NCBI GenBank assembly: GCA_036389295.1
Contig: DASVQB010000060.1
Span: 1-64,000, forward strand
DNA length: 64,000 nt
Reading direction: 5' to 3'
Source: AC-37 sp036389295
GTDB lineage: Bacteria > Actinomycetota > Thermoleophilia > Solirubrobacterales > Thermoleophilaceae
How positions within the stretch are numbered: the stretch's first letter is position 1; every line of letters starts with the position of its first letter. Under the pieces are notes generated by a model. The model did no database searches. It saw only the letters and a program-made list of their open reading frames with translations, and had not been told where the DNA came from. Shown here piece by piece: positions 51,188 through 59,206 of this stretch. The position numbers and the translations under genes are program-made.

Positions 51188-51484
51188 GTGAGAAAGCCGT
51201 ACGTCCTGCTGCCCGCCGCGCTGGCCACGCTGGCGCTGGCACTGCCCGCCGCTCCGAGCTCGGCCGACGAGAACCCCCTCGGCCGCTGTCCGGCCGACTA
51301 CGAGATATCGCCGTTCCTGGTCGTGTTCGAGCAGGACGACAACGGGAACGGGATCGTCTGCGTGAAGCTGACGGCGAACGGGAACGTGCTGATCCACGAC
51401 GACCCGAACGGCCAGCCCTACCGCTGCAACGGGGTCGTCCCGCCCGAGGGGTGCCCGGCCTACGTGACCGACGACGTCGAGTAG
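51188..51484 (+). CDS. Small secreted protein of unknown function
   Basis: 98 residues from GTG 51188 (AGGGGAG upstream). Signal peptide RKPYVLLPAALATLALALPAAPSSA, then a short domain with four cysteines (GRCPADYEISPFLVVF, GIVCVKL, YRCNGVVPPEGCPAY), likely two disulfides, and acidic DxNGNG and DDPNG turns. Not recognised. Such cysteine-bearing mini-domains are frequent among Solirubrobacter-like secreted proteins. Confidence 0.7.
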   Translation: MRKPYVLLPAALATLALALPAAPSSADENPLGRCPADYEISPFLVVFEQDDNGNGIVCVKLTANGNVLIHDDPNGQPYRCNGVVPPEGCPAYVTDDVE

Positions 51485-51487
51485 CGG

Positions 51488-51964
51488 TCAGGAGGCGATC
51501 GCGACGATCGCCTCGACCTCGACCGACATGTCGAACGGGAGCTCCGCGGCGCCGATCGCCGACCGGGCGTGGCGCCCGCGGTCGCCCCACACCTCGACCA
51601 CCAGGTCGCTGAAGCCGTTGATCGCGGCGGGCGTCCGGTTGTAGCCGGGCGCGCAGTTCACGAGCCCGAGCGCCTTGACCCAGCCGGTCACCCGGTCGAG
51701 GTCGCCGAGCGCCTGCCGCAGCGAGGCGAAGATCGAGAGCGCGGTCAGCCGGGCGGCCTCGTAGGCGCGCTCCTCGCTCACCTCCGCGCCGACCTTCCCC
51801 CGGACCAGCACCTCCGACCCGTCGAGCGGCCCGTGCCCGGAGACGTACGCGCGGTCGCCCTCGAGGCGGACCCAGTCGAACGGCAGCACGATGCCCGGCG
51901 GCGCCGCCGGAGGGTCCGGCAGGTCGAGCCCCAGCTCGGCGAGCCTGTCGTCGATAGCGCCCAC
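51488..51964 (-). CDS. RidA family (YjgF/YER057c/UK114) protein
   Basis: 158 residues: DRAYVSGHGPLDG, KVGAEVSEERAYEAARLTALSIFASLRQALGDLDRVTGWVKALGLVNCAPGYNRTPAAINGFSDLVVEVWGDRGRHARSAIGAAELPFDMSVEVEAIVAI. The Arg in RHARSAIG and the Cys/Asn region correspond to the enamine/imine deaminase site of RidA. Slightly longer at the N-terminus than the archetype (RidA-like group with WVxLxGLV). Start GTG 51964; divergent from the DUF445 gene with 20 bases between starts. Confidence 0.88.
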   Translation of the reverse strand: MGAIDDRLAELGLDLPDPPAAPPGIVLPFDWVRLEGDRAYVSGHGPLDGSEVLVRGKVGAEVSEERAYEAARLTALSIFASLRQALGDLDRVTGWVKALGLVNCAPGYNRTPAAINGFSDLVVEVWGDRGRHARSAIGAAELPFDMSVEVEAIVAIAS

Positions 51965-51984
51965 GCGTGCAGTATCGCGCGACA

Positions 51985-53286
51985 ATGCACCGGGGAGGAG
52001 ACCGAGGGGCACTGAACGCCACGCTGCTGCACTTCCTGACGATCCCGCTGTTCACCGGCGTGATCGGCTACGTCACGAACTGGACGGGCCTGATCATGCT
52101 GTTCCAGCCGATCCGCTTCCGCGGCTTTCGCATCCCGGGCCTCCAGCCCCTGGTCGGCGTCCTGCCGCGCAAGCTCCAGCAGATCCCGGGCGTGATGCAG
52201 GGCGGCGTCGGCTGGCAGGGGATCATCCCCTCGCGCGCGGCCAAGATGGGCAGCATCGCGGTCGACAAGGGGATCGCGAAGCTCGGCAGCCCGTCGGAGT
52301 TCGTGCGCCAGCTCGAGCCGGAGCGGATGGCGGAGCACATCCTCGCGACCGTTCGCCCGGAGATGCGCGAGACCGTGGAGCGGATCGTCCAGCGCGAGCA
52401 CCCCGACCTCTGGCGCGACCTCCCGCCGCAGGTCCGCCAGCGGATCCACGAGCGCGTGCAGGAGCAGCTCCCGGAGATGGTCCACAGCGTCACCGACGAG
52501 CTCGCCCACAACGTCGACCACCTGCTCGACATCAAGCTCATGGTCATCCGCCGCATGGAGGCGAACCCCGAGCTGGCCAACAAGGTCTACACGGAGGTCG
52601 GCGGGCGGGAGCTCAGGCTGATGGTCAACTTCGGCTTCCTGTTCGGGTTCCTGCTCGGCTTCCCGGTCGCGGCGATCGACCAGCTCGTCGAGGGCTGGTG
52701 GATCCTGCCGATCCTCGGCGTGCTGGTCGGTTACGTCACGAACGTGGTGGCGATCTGGATGATCTTCGAGCCGGTGGAGCCGCGGAGGATCCTCGGCCTG
52801 TTCACCTTCCAGGGCCTGTTCCTGCGCCGCCAGCGCGAGGCCGGCGAGGTGTACGCTCGGATCATCGCCGGCGAGATCGTCACGCTGAAGAACATCGGCG
52901 AGGAGCTCCTGGGCGGGCCGCAGTCGGATCGGACGCGGCAGATGATCGAGGACGCCATGCGTCCGGCCGTGGACCGGTCGGTCGGGCCGCTCCGCCCGGC
53001 CGTGCGGGTGGCGGTCGGCAGGCGCGAGTACGACGCCATCCGCGAGTCCGTGGCCACCGAGGCGGTCGAGTACACGATGACGCCCCTGGTCGACGACGAC
53101 TTCAACCGCGAGCAGAGCGAGAAGGTGCACGAGCTGGTGTCGGAGCGGATCCGGGAGATGCCCCCGCGCGACTTCTCTGAGATGCTGCGCAGCGCGATGA
53201 GGGAGGACGAGTGGCTGCTGTACCTCCACGGAGCCGTGCTCGGGTTCGGCGGCGGGCTGGCGCACCTGGCGGTGTTCGGTGTCTGA
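51985..53286 (+). CDS. DUF445 family membrane protein
   Basis: 433 residues. TM near the N-terminus (LLHFLTIPLFTGVIGYVTNWTGLIMLFQPI), a long helical soluble middle (PEMRETVERIVQREHPDLWRDLPPQVRQRIHERVQEQLPEMVHSVTDELAHNVDHLLDI), and a second membrane region (LRLMVNFGFLFGFLLGFPVAAIDQLVEGWWILPILGVLVGYVTNVVAIWMIFEP). The repeated GYVTNxxxIxMxFxPxxx motif is the DUF445 signature. Function unknown. It overlaps the next gene by 8 bases, so the two are probably co-translated. Confidence 0.85.
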   Translation: MHRGGDRGALNATLLHFLTIPLFTGVIGYVTNWTGLIMLFQPIRFRGFRIPGLQPLVGVLPRKLQQIPGVMQGGVGWQGIIPSRAAKMGSIAVDKGIAKLGSPSEFVRQLEPERMAEHILATVRPEMRETVERIVQREHPDLWRDLPPQVRQRIHERVQEQLPEMVHSVTDELAHNVDHLLDIKLMVIRRMEANPELANKVYTEVGGRELRLMVNFGFLFGFLLGFPVAAIDQLVEGWWILPILGVLVGYVTNVVAIWMIFEPVEPRRILGLFTFQGLFLRRQREAGEVYARIIAGEIVTLKNIGEELLGGPQSDRTRQMIEDAMRPAVDRSVGPLRPAVRVAVGRREYDAIRESVATEAVEYTMTPLVDDDFNREQSEKVHELVSERIREMPPRDFSEMLRSAMREDEWLLYLHGAVLGFGGGLAHLAVFGV

Positions 53287-54160
53287 TCGCCGGCCGCCCG
53301 GCCGCACGGCCCCCGTGGGCGGAGGCGACGCCCTCGGCCGCGAGCCGTACGGCGGCGAGCCGGTCCGGGGCGACGCCGGCCTGATCGAGGCGCTGCCGGG
53401 CCTCGTCCGGATCGCCGGCGCCGCGTGGTGGCGGACGACGGGGTGGACGGTCACCGCGTCGGCGCGGGTCTGGCGCCGGCTGCTCCGCGCCGCGATCGCC
53501 GGCGAGAACCCGGCCGAGCTGTTCCGGGAGAGCGGCACCGACCTTCGGCTCTGGCTGCGGCACCTGATCGAGGTGGTCGAGGAGGAGATGCCGGAGCCGG
53601 GGGCGTCGCGGAACGGCTCCTCGCCGAACGGCAGCGAGCCGACGCTCCGCGAGCGCGGCGCCGAGCTGCTGCGGCGCTCCGCCGACGTCCACTACGAGGA
53701 GGACGACCACCCCGCCTACGACCTGATCCTCGAGCAGATGGCGCCCGACGAGGCCCGGATCCTGCGACTCCTCGTCCGCGAGGGGCCGCAGGCGGCGGTC
53801 GACGTGCGCACCGGCGGGCCGCTCGGCGTGGTCAGCTCGCAGCTCGTCGCGCCCGGCCTGACGATGATCGGCCGCGAGGCGGGCTGCCGGCGCCCGGACC
53901 GCGTCCACTCCTACCTGAACAACCTGTACCGGCTCGGGCTGGTCTGGTTCTCGCGCGAGCCGATACCCGAGCAGGCGCCGTACCAGGTGCTCGAGGCGCA
54001 GCCGGAGGTGGCCGAGGCGATGCGCGAGGCGGGCCGCGCGCGCACGGTCCGCCGCAGCATCGACCTGACCCCGTTCGGCGACGACTTCTGCAGGGCGTGC
54101 CTGCCGCTCGACACCGCGGAGATCGACGCGCTGCCGCGCCCGCCGGCGGAGGAGCCCTAG
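53279..54160 (+). CDS. DUF4393-like (Abi-alpha-type) protein
   Basis: 293 residues, no signal peptide. After a helical lead (WWRTTGWTVTASARVWRRLLRAAIAGENPAELFRES), ILEQMAPDEARILRLLVREGPQAAVDVR and MIGREAGCRRPDRVHSYLNNLYRLGLVWFSREPI have the look of the DUF4393/abortive-infection alpha family (winged-helix-like C-terminus). Family members are reported in phage exclusion, but this copy is fused by operon overlap to DUF445 and may have a cell-envelope role. Call is tentative. Confidence 0.6.
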   Translation: MSDRRPPGRTAPVGGGDALGREPYGGEPVRGDAGLIEALPGLVRIAGAAWWRTTGWTVTASARVWRRLLRAAIAGENPAELFRESGTDLRLWLRHLIEVVEEEMPEPGASRNGSSPNGSEPTLRERGAELLRRSADVHYEEDDHPAYDLILEQMAPDEARILRLLVREGPQAAVDVRTGGPLGVVSSQLVAPGLTMIGREAGCRRPDRVHSYLNNLYRLGLVWFSREPIPEQAPYQVLEAQPEVAEAMREAGRARTVRRSIDLTPFGDDFCRACLPLDTAEIDALPRPPAEEP

Positions 54161-54163
54161 GCC

Positions 54164-55066
54164 GTGCGCCGGCGTCTCCTCGCGGCGGCGTGCACGGCGG
54201 CGGCGGCCGTCCTGGTTGCCGTGGGCGCGGCCGGCGGGTCGACCCATCCGGCCAACGTCCAGTGGGAGGAGCTCCTGCCGGCGCTCCCGAGCTCGAACGA
54301 GGTCCAGCCGCACTCGGTCCCGGGCTGCCGGAGGGCGAGCGTGAGGTGCGTCGACACCGAGATCCGCCGCATGAAGCGGCTCCAGCGAGCATGGGGGTGC
54401 GACCACCGCGCGGTCTTCGCCACCACGTACCTGACGCTCACCCGCCAGCTCCGCGAGGAGCTGCGCGGCGAGTTCAGGCGCAGGTTGATCGACACGCGCT
54501 ACCTCTACGTGGAGGACGTCCTGTTCGCGAACGTCTACTTTGACTGGATCAGGCTGTCGCGGCGGGCCGAGGTGCCGGAGGCCTGGCGGATCGCCTTCGA
54601 GACCGCGCGCTCGGGCGAGGTCACCGGCGGTCAGGACATGCTGCTCGGGATCAACGCCCACGTGCAGAACGACATGCCCTTCGTGCTGGCCGCGCTCGGG
54701 CAGCGGACCCGCTCGGGCGCGTCGCGCAAGCCGGACCACGACCTGGTCAACGAGGTGCTCGACCACGCCTACCAGCGCGTCGTGGACGCGGTGGCGGACC
54801 GCTACGACCCGACGGTCCGGACCACCAACGCGAGCGAGAGCCCCGCCGACGACGCCGGCGGGCTCGAGGTCGTCAAGGAGTGGCGCGAGGCGGTCTGGCG
54901 GAACGCCGAGCGGCTGCTCGCCGCGCGGAGCGACGAGGAGCGCCGCCAGGTGGCGGAGCAGATCGAGGCGAACGCCGGCGAGTGGGCGCGCGGGATGGCC
55001 TCGTTCCAGGTGCCGGGGTCCCGCGAGCGCCGCGACGCCTACTGCCGCGAGCGGCTCGGCCGCTAG
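54164..55066 (+). CDS. Secreted DUF5995-like protein
   Basis: 300 residues. Signal peptide RRRLLAAACTAAAAVLVAVGAAGG, then a mostly helical protein with IRRMKRLQRAWGCDHRAVFATTYLTLTRQLREELR, YLYVEDVLFANVYFDWIRL and SGEVTGGQDMLLGINAHVQNDMPFVLAALG, which I recognise as the DUF5995 pattern. The conserved D/H residues (HDLVNEVLDHAY, NAHVQND) hint at metal binding as in phospholipase-C-like helical enzymes (inference). Three bases after the preceding stop; likely one operon. Confidence 0.72.
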   Translation: MRRRLLAAACTAAAAVLVAVGAAGGSTHPANVQWEELLPALPSSNEVQPHSVPGCRRASVRCVDTEIRRMKRLQRAWGCDHRAVFATTYLTLTRQLREELRGEFRRRLIDTRYLYVEDVLFANVYFDWIRLSRRAEVPEAWRIAFETARSGEVTGGQDMLLGINAHVQNDMPFVLAALGQRTRSGASRKPDHDLVNEVLDHAYQRVVDAVADRYDPTVRTTNASESPADDAGGLEVVKEWREAVWRNAERLLAARSDEERRQVAEQIEANAGEWARGMASFQVPGSRERRDAYCRERLGR

Positions 55067-55091
55067 CCCGCCGGAGCGGCGGAGATCCGCG

Positions 55092-55412
55092 TCACTGCCG
55101 GCACGGGAGGATCTCCTCGGGACGGCCCTTCACCTGGCGCAGGGCCCGGAACGCGCCGACCTTCCCGGAGACCTGGAACTTCCAGTCCCCGTCGTCGCGG
55201 CGGTACGTGATCACCGTGTCGCCGAAGAAGTCCTGCTTCGCGTCCGCCTCGCCGAAGCGCTCCTCGAACGCCGCGACGTCGAGGTGGTCGGAGACCGCCC
55301 TGCAGGCCGAGGCCCTGTCGAGCGCCTCCGGCTCGTCGCCGCCGCCCCCGCACCCGGGCGCGGCCAGCACGGCGGCGGCCAGGACCGGGGCGAGCCTGCG
55401 CGGACTGCGCAC
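55092..55412 (-). CDS. Small lipoprotein of unknown function
   Basis: 106 residues. Lipobox LAAPGC near residue 21 after a short hydrophobic stretch; mature part rich in acidic residues with a likely disulfide (RASACRAVSDHL.. EEILPCRQ). The region VITYRRDDGDWKFQVSGKV suggests a small beta-sheet/NTF2-like domain. Not recognised. Start GTG 55412, 6 bases after TATATT on the minus strand, so leaderless. Confidence 0.65.
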   Translation of the reverse strand: MRSPRRLAPVLAAAVLAAPGCGGGGDEPEALDRASACRAVSDHLDVAAFEERFGEADAKQDFFGDTVITYRRDDGDWKFQVSGKVGAFRALRQVKGRPEEILPCRQ

Positions 55413-55434
55413 CGCGCGAATATAACCTTCGCCC
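55413..55434. promoter_or_regulatory. Tiny divergent leaderless promoter
   Basis: Only 22 bases separate the divergent starts at 55412 (minus) and 55435 (plus). They contain TATATT (minus strand, 55419-55424) and TAACCT (plus, 55423-55428), each ending 6 bases before its start codon, so the two -10 elements overlap. Confidence 0.65.
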
Positions 55435-56022
55435 GTGGCGCCGGACGAGGTCGTCTTCTACTACGACGTCAGCTCCCCGTACGCCTACCTGGCGGCCGCG
55501 AGGATCGGGGAGACGCTGCCGGAGGCCGTGTGGCGCCCGATCTCCTTCGGCGTGGTCGTCCGCCGGATCGACAAGCTGCCGTGGTCGATGCGGCCGGGGC
55601 GCGAGACCGGCATGGCCGACGTCGCCGAGCGCGCCGCGGAGCGCGGCCTGCCGGACGTGCGGTGGCCGGAGGGGTGGCCGGCCGAGACGTACTCGCTCGC
55701 GCCGCTGCGCGCCGCCGTGGCGGCCGAGCGGAGCGGCCTGCTCGAGCCGTTCACGCTCGAGTGCTACCGGCTCGCGTTCGCCGAAGGCCGGTCGCTGGCG
55801 GAGCTCGACAACGTGCTGCTCGCCGCTGAGCGGGCGGGGCTCGACCGCGACGCGGTCCGGGCCGCGATCGAGGACCCGGCCGTGAAGGACCGGCTGCGCG
55901 AGTACACCGAGGAGGCGATCGCGCGCGGGGTCACCGGCGTCCCGACCGTGGCGGTCGGCGACCGCCTGTTCTGGGGCGACGACCGGCTCGAGGAGGCCGC
56001 CGCGGCGGCCGCTACCTCTTGA
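55435..56022 (+). CDS. DsbA-family 2-hydroxychromene-2-carboxylate isomerase-like protein
   Basis: 195 residues: VVFYYDVSSPYAYLAAARI at the N-terminus (thioredoxin-like HCCA isomerase start, with S in place of the CxxC), PISFGVVVRRIDKLPWSM, and the GVTGVPTVAVGDRLFWGDDRLEEA end of GST kappa/HCCA isomerases. Glutathione-like thiol-dependent isomerase or oxidoreductase; actinobacterial members are of unknown substrate. Overlaps the cupredoxin gene tail-to-tail by 11 bases. Confidence 0.85.
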   Translation: MAPDEVVFYYDVSSPYAYLAAARIGETLPEAVWRPISFGVVVRRIDKLPWSMRPGRETGMADVAERAAERGLPDVRWPEGWPAETYSLAPLRAAVAAERSGLLEPFTLECYRLAFAEGRSLAELDNVLLAAERAGLDRDAVRAAIEDPAVKDRLREYTEEAIARGVTGVPTVAVGDRLFWGDDRLEEAAAAAATS

Positions 56023-56734
56023 GCGTCCGCTTCGCGCTGCCGTGGCCGGCGTTGCCGGCGGCGTCGGTCGCGTGGCCGGTCACGCTCACCGCGGCCGAGC
56101 TCCTGCCCCTCAGGGCGGAGGCGCCCGACTTCGTGAGCGGCATGGAGACGGTGACGGCGCCGGGCTTCGAGACCGCCTGCGTGGCGCGCGCGATCGTGAC
56201 GGTCCTCTTCCCGCTCTTCGTCGTGGCGGCGAGCTGGACGTTGCCCGACTCGTCGACCGTGACCCTCACCCGGAGCTTGCGCGCCTTGCGCACGGCCGAG
56301 ACCTTGGTGTCGACCACCTTCAGCGACAGCGCCGGCGCGCGCGTGTCGCTGGCGGGCGGCGGTGGGGCGGGCGCCCCCGCGCCGGTCACCACCAGGGTGC
56401 CGCGCATGAACGGGTGGATCGAGCAGAGGTAGGCGTAGCTGCCGCCCTTGAGCTGGTCGGCGCCCACGACCAGCGCCTCGCCGCCGGGCGCGACGAGCGG
56501 GCTCGCGAAGAGCGGCTTGCCGGCGGGCTTGTCCACGGCCACGACGTCGTGCTGCTGGAGGTCGAGGTTGCGGAACAGCAGCGTCTCGCCCTGGTCGATC
56601 GCGACCGACGGGTTCAGGTACTGGTTGCTCGGGACGGCGTAGATCCGCTCCTCGGCGATCGCGGCCGGCGCCGTGGCCGCGAGGACCGCGAGCGCGGCGG
56701 CGACCGTCGTGGCTGTGCGAGCTCTCCCCTGCAT
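56012..56734 (-). CDS. Secreted cupredoxin (plastocyanin/azurin-like copper protein)
   Basis: 240 residues. Signal peptide RTATTVAAALAVLAATAPAAIAEE; residues about 28-120 form a cupredoxin with first His in LDLQQHDVVAVD and C-x-x-H-x-x-M in AYLCSIHPFMRGTLVV: the His-Cys-His-Met type 1 copper set. After a Pro-rich hinge comes a C-terminal Ig-like/cell-surface domain (LSLKVVDTKVSAVRKARKLRVRVTVDESGNVQLAATTKSGKRTVTIARATQAV). Likely an extracellular electron carrier or copper-binding surface protein. Confidence 0.88.
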   Translation of the reverse strand: MQGRARTATTVAAALAVLAATAPAAIAEERIYAVPSNQYLNPSVAIDQGETLLFRNLDLQQHDVVAVDKPAGKPLFASPLVAPGGEALVVGADQLKGGSYAYLCSIHPFMRGTLVVTGAGAPAPPPPASDTRAPALSLKVVDTKVSAVRKARKLRVRVTVDESGNVQLAATTKSGKRTVTIARATQAVSKPGAVTVSMPLTKSGASALRGRSSAAVSVTGHATDAAGNAGHGSAKRTLKR

Positions 56735-56752
56735 GCCCCGCGGCGGAGGCTA

Positions 56753-57127
56753 CTACCGCTTCGGCACGATCGCGAAGCTTCCCACCGCGGTGGCCAGGAG
56801 CCGGCCGTCGTCGTGGTGGACCTCGCTCCGGAGCACCGCGACCCAGCGGTTGCGGCGGTCGAGGCGGGTCCTGCACGTCACCTCGCCCTCCGTCGCGCTC
56901 TCGATGTAGTTGATCGCGATGTTGATCGTGGCGACGCGCTCCTCGTCCGAGACCTGCGCCCAGAGCGTCGAGCCCATCGAGTAGTCGACCATCGCGTAGG
57001 TGGCCGCGCCGGACAGGAGCCCCGCCGGGTTGACCAGGTCCGGCCGGATGGTCATCCGCACCTCCTCGGCGCTCTCCCACCGCATGCCGAGGAAGCCGCT
57101 GACGCCGTCTATCGGGCCGCGAGCCAC
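56753..57127 (-). CDS. Hotdog-fold thioesterase (PaaI-like)
   Basis: 124 residues: DLVNPAGLLSGAATYAMVDYSMGSTLWAQV is the PaaI-type helix, with N-P..G and D as in the active site, INIAINYIESATEGEVTCRTRLDRRNRWVAVLRSEVHHDDGRLLATAVGSFAIVPKR the beta sheet. Probably hydrolyses an aromatic or short acyl-CoA. Start GTG 57127 preceded on the minus strand by TAACCT plus 6 bases: leaderless. Confidence 0.85.
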   Translation of the reverse strand: MARGPIDGVSGFLGMRWESAEEVRMTIRPDLVNPAGLLSGAATYAMVDYSMGSTLWAQVSDEERVATINIAINYIESATEGEVTCRTRLDRRNRWVAVLRSEVHHDDGRLLATAVGSFAIVPKR

Positions 57128-57194
57128 GGCGGCAGGTTAACCGGGGCGCTGGGTATGGTTCCCGCTCCGCCGCCCACTACGAGAGAGGTGCCTC

Positions 57195-57794
57195 GTGACC
57201 GACGTGCTCTGGGACCGAATCGACGCTCGCTGCTCGCGCTGGGACGTGCTGCGGCACCCGTTCTACGTGCGCTGGTCCGAGGGCACCCTCACGCGCGAGG
57301 AGCTGGCGCGCTACGCGGGGCAGTACCGGCACGCGGTCGAGGCGCTGGCCGCCGCCACGGCGAGCGCGGCCGGCGAGCTGCCGGAGCTGGGGCCCCACGC
57401 GGTCGAGGAGGCGGAGCACGTCGGCCTGTGGGACGGCTTCGCGCGGGAGCTGGGGGCGGGCCAGGACGCGGCCAACGAGCAGACCGCCGCGTGCGTCGAG
57501 GCCTGGACCGCGGCCGACGGCCTGCTGCCGACGCTCGCGCGGGTGTACGCGATCGAGCGGGCGCAGCCCGAGGTCGCGCGCGTGAAGCGCGAGGGGCTCG
57601 TGGGCCTCTACGGCGTCGAGGACGGGCCGGCCACGGACTACTTCCGCGTGCACGAGACGCTCGACCGCGAGCATTCGGCCGAGGTCCGCGCGCTGATCGA
57701 CGAGCTGCGCGCCGAGGCGGACGACGACGCGCTCGTCGACGCGGCCGAGTCCGCCGTCCGGGCGAACTGGCTGCTGCTCGACGGCGTGGACTGA
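57195..57794 (+). CDS. TenA/heme-oxygenase-like-fold protein
   Basis: 199 residues, all helical: LRHPFYVRWSEGTLTREELARYAGQYRHAVEALAAATASAA, VEEAEHVGLWDGFARELG, YAIERAQPEVARVKREGL and FRVHETLDREHSAEVRALI. The last segment has H-x3-D-x2-H (H-E-T-L-D-R-E-H) like heme-oxygenase-like diiron oxidases (CADD, which makes p-aminobenzoate; UndA; SznF), and EExxH and the Glu of AIE could give the other metal ligands. Thiaminase-like TenA is the alternative; it lacks the TenA active-site Cys as far as I can see. GAGAGAGG precedes the GTG. Confidence 0.78.
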   Translation: MTDVLWDRIDARCSRWDVLRHPFYVRWSEGTLTREELARYAGQYRHAVEALAAATASAAGELPELGPHAVEEAEHVGLWDGFARELGAGQDAANEQTAACVEAWTAADGLLPTLARVYAIERAQPEVARVKREGLVGLYGVEDGPATDYFRVHETLDREHSAEVRALIDELRAEADDDALVDAAESAVRANWLLLDGVD

Positions 57795-57824
57795 GGCCGG
57801 GCCGCCGCCGGCCCGAGCCGCCGG

Positions 57825-58610
57825 TCAGTCCTCGAGCTCGCCCTCGAACATCGCGAACGCGGCCCCCTGGGGGTCCTGCACGACCGCCACGCGGCCGGTC
57901 GGCACGTTCATCGGGCCGGACGCGACCGTGCCGCCGCCGTCCTTCACCCGGACCAGGGCCTCGTCGAGGCTCTCGACCGCGAAGTACGGCATCCAGAACG
58001 TGGGCATCTCGCCCATCTCCTCGGTGATGCCGAACATCCCGCCGTTGCTGCGGTCGCCGTTCCTCCAGACCGTGTAGTCCACGTTCGGGGCGTCGATCGG
58101 CTCGGCCGTCCAGCCGAACAGCTCGCCGTAGAAGCGCTTGGCCGACTCGGTGTCGCGGGTGTTGAGGTCGTTCCAGGTCAGGCAGCCGGGCTCGTTCACC
58201 CGCGCCGCGCCGATCATCCGGTTCGGCTGCCACATCGACAGGACGCCGCCGGTCGGGTCCTGGACGACCGCCATCCGCCCGGCGTCCATGACGTCGAACG
58301 GCTCGGCCAGCACGGTCCCGCCGAGCGAGCGCGCCCGCTCGGCGCTCGCGTCCACGTCCTCCACGGTCACGTAGTTGTTCCAGTGCGGCGGCACGCCCTG
58401 CGCGCGCTCCTGCTCCTGCTGCGCCATCAGCGCGCCCACCTCGGCGCCGCCCACGCGGAGCATCGTGTAGGTGCCGCCGTCGCCGACCGGGACGTCGTCG
58501 AAGTCCCAGCGGAACAGGCGGCCGTAGAACTCCTTGGCGGCGCCGGGGTCGCTGGTCGCCAGCTCGACCCACGAGAACGTGCCCGGCTCGTACTTCGTTC
58601 GCTCTCCCAT
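57825..58610 (-). CDS. Two-domain VOC (glyoxalase/bleomycin-resistance-like) protein
   Basis: 261 residues with two VOC repeats: FSWVELATSDPGAAKEFYGRLFRWDFDD.. AVVQDPTGGVLSMWQP and LTWNDLNTRDTESAKRFYGELFGWTAEP.. AVVQDPQGAAFAMFEGELED. The pattern is like the Streptomyces and Mycobacterium two-domain VOC proteins (CFP32-type), with metal ligands possible at the E/H positions of each half but not certain here. GGAGA precedes the ATG. The upstream secreted-protein frame overlaps its first 184 bases. Confidence 0.87.
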   Translation of the reverse strand: MGERTKYEPGTFSWVELATSDPGAAKEFYGRLFRWDFDDVPVGDGGTYTMLRVGGAEVGALMAQQEQERAQGVPPHWNNYVTVEDVDASAERARSLGGTVLAEPFDVMDAGRMAVVQDPTGGVLSMWQPNRMIGAARVNEPGCLTWNDLNTRDTESAKRFYGELFGWTAEPIDAPNVDYTVWRNGDRSNGGMFGITEEMGEMPTFWMPYFAVESLDEALVRVKDGGGTVASGPMNVPTGRVAVVQDPQGAAFAMFEGELED

Positions 58611-59206
58611 CGGGGTCTCCTCGGTTGCTCGCGTTCGGCGGGCGAATGTAACGAACGGCCCCGGTGCTCGGCGGAGCGGATCGGCGTGAGGGTGGAGAAC
58701 GTCTCGACCACGACGTCCTTCCGGGCGATGCCGTAGCCCGCGCACGCGACCGCGTCCTCCGGGACGAACAGCGCACGCGCCACCGACTCGGCGTAGCCGC
58801 CGCCGTCGGCCTCGATCACGATCGTCGGCGTGATCCCGCCGCGCCGGTAGTGGACGCTCCCGGTGAAGCTGCCGTGCGCGATCGAGAAGCTGGTCCGGCC
58901 CTCCGCGTAGCCGGCGGGGCAGGACTGAGGCCCGCGGATCTCCCAGCTCAGCCGCAGCGGTGCGCCGTCGACCCGCTCGCCGTTCACGGTGCCGTCGCAG
59001 CGGCCGCCGTCGACCTCGGCGGTCATGACGATCGGCGCCGGCAGCGCGCGCAGGCCCTCGGGCCACTCGACGACGGCGGGCGCGCCGGTGCAGGCACCCT
59101 CGAAGGTGTCGGCGCGGGCGGGGGGCGCGAACAGGGGAAGGGCCGCGGCCGCCGCGACCGCCACGGCGGCGGGCAGCCGCCCGCGGTCAGGGAGAGACGA
59201 GCTCAT
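58427..59206 (-). CDS. Secreted protein of unknown function with long 3' overlap
   Basis: 259 residues in the open frame; the first part is sensible: signal peptide LPAAVAVAAAAALPLFAPPARA, then a domain with cysteine pairs (GACTGAPAVVEWPEGLRALPAP, GGRCDGTV, PQSCPAGY, VACAGYG), GRTSFSIAHGSFTGSVHYRRGGITPTIVIEADG. From about residue 175 (TLTPIRSAEHRGR onward) the sequence is Arg/Ser-rich with the look of out-of-frame translation; this is where it overlaps the VOC gene. The real end may be a lost stop, so treat the 3' limit as uncertain. Confidence 0.6.
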   Translation of the reverse strand: MSSSLPDRGRLPAAVAVAAAAALPLFAPPARADTFEGACTGAPAVVEWPEGLRALPAPIVMTAEVDGGRCDGTVNGERVDGAPLRLSWEIRGPQSCPAGYAEGRTSFSIAHGSFTGSVHYRRGGITPTIVIEADGGGYAESVARALFVPEDAVACAGYGIARKDVVVETFSTLTPIRSAEHRGRSLHSPAEREQPRRPRWESERSTSRARSRGSSWRPATPAPPRSSTAACSAGTSTTSRSATAAPTRCSAWAAPRWAR

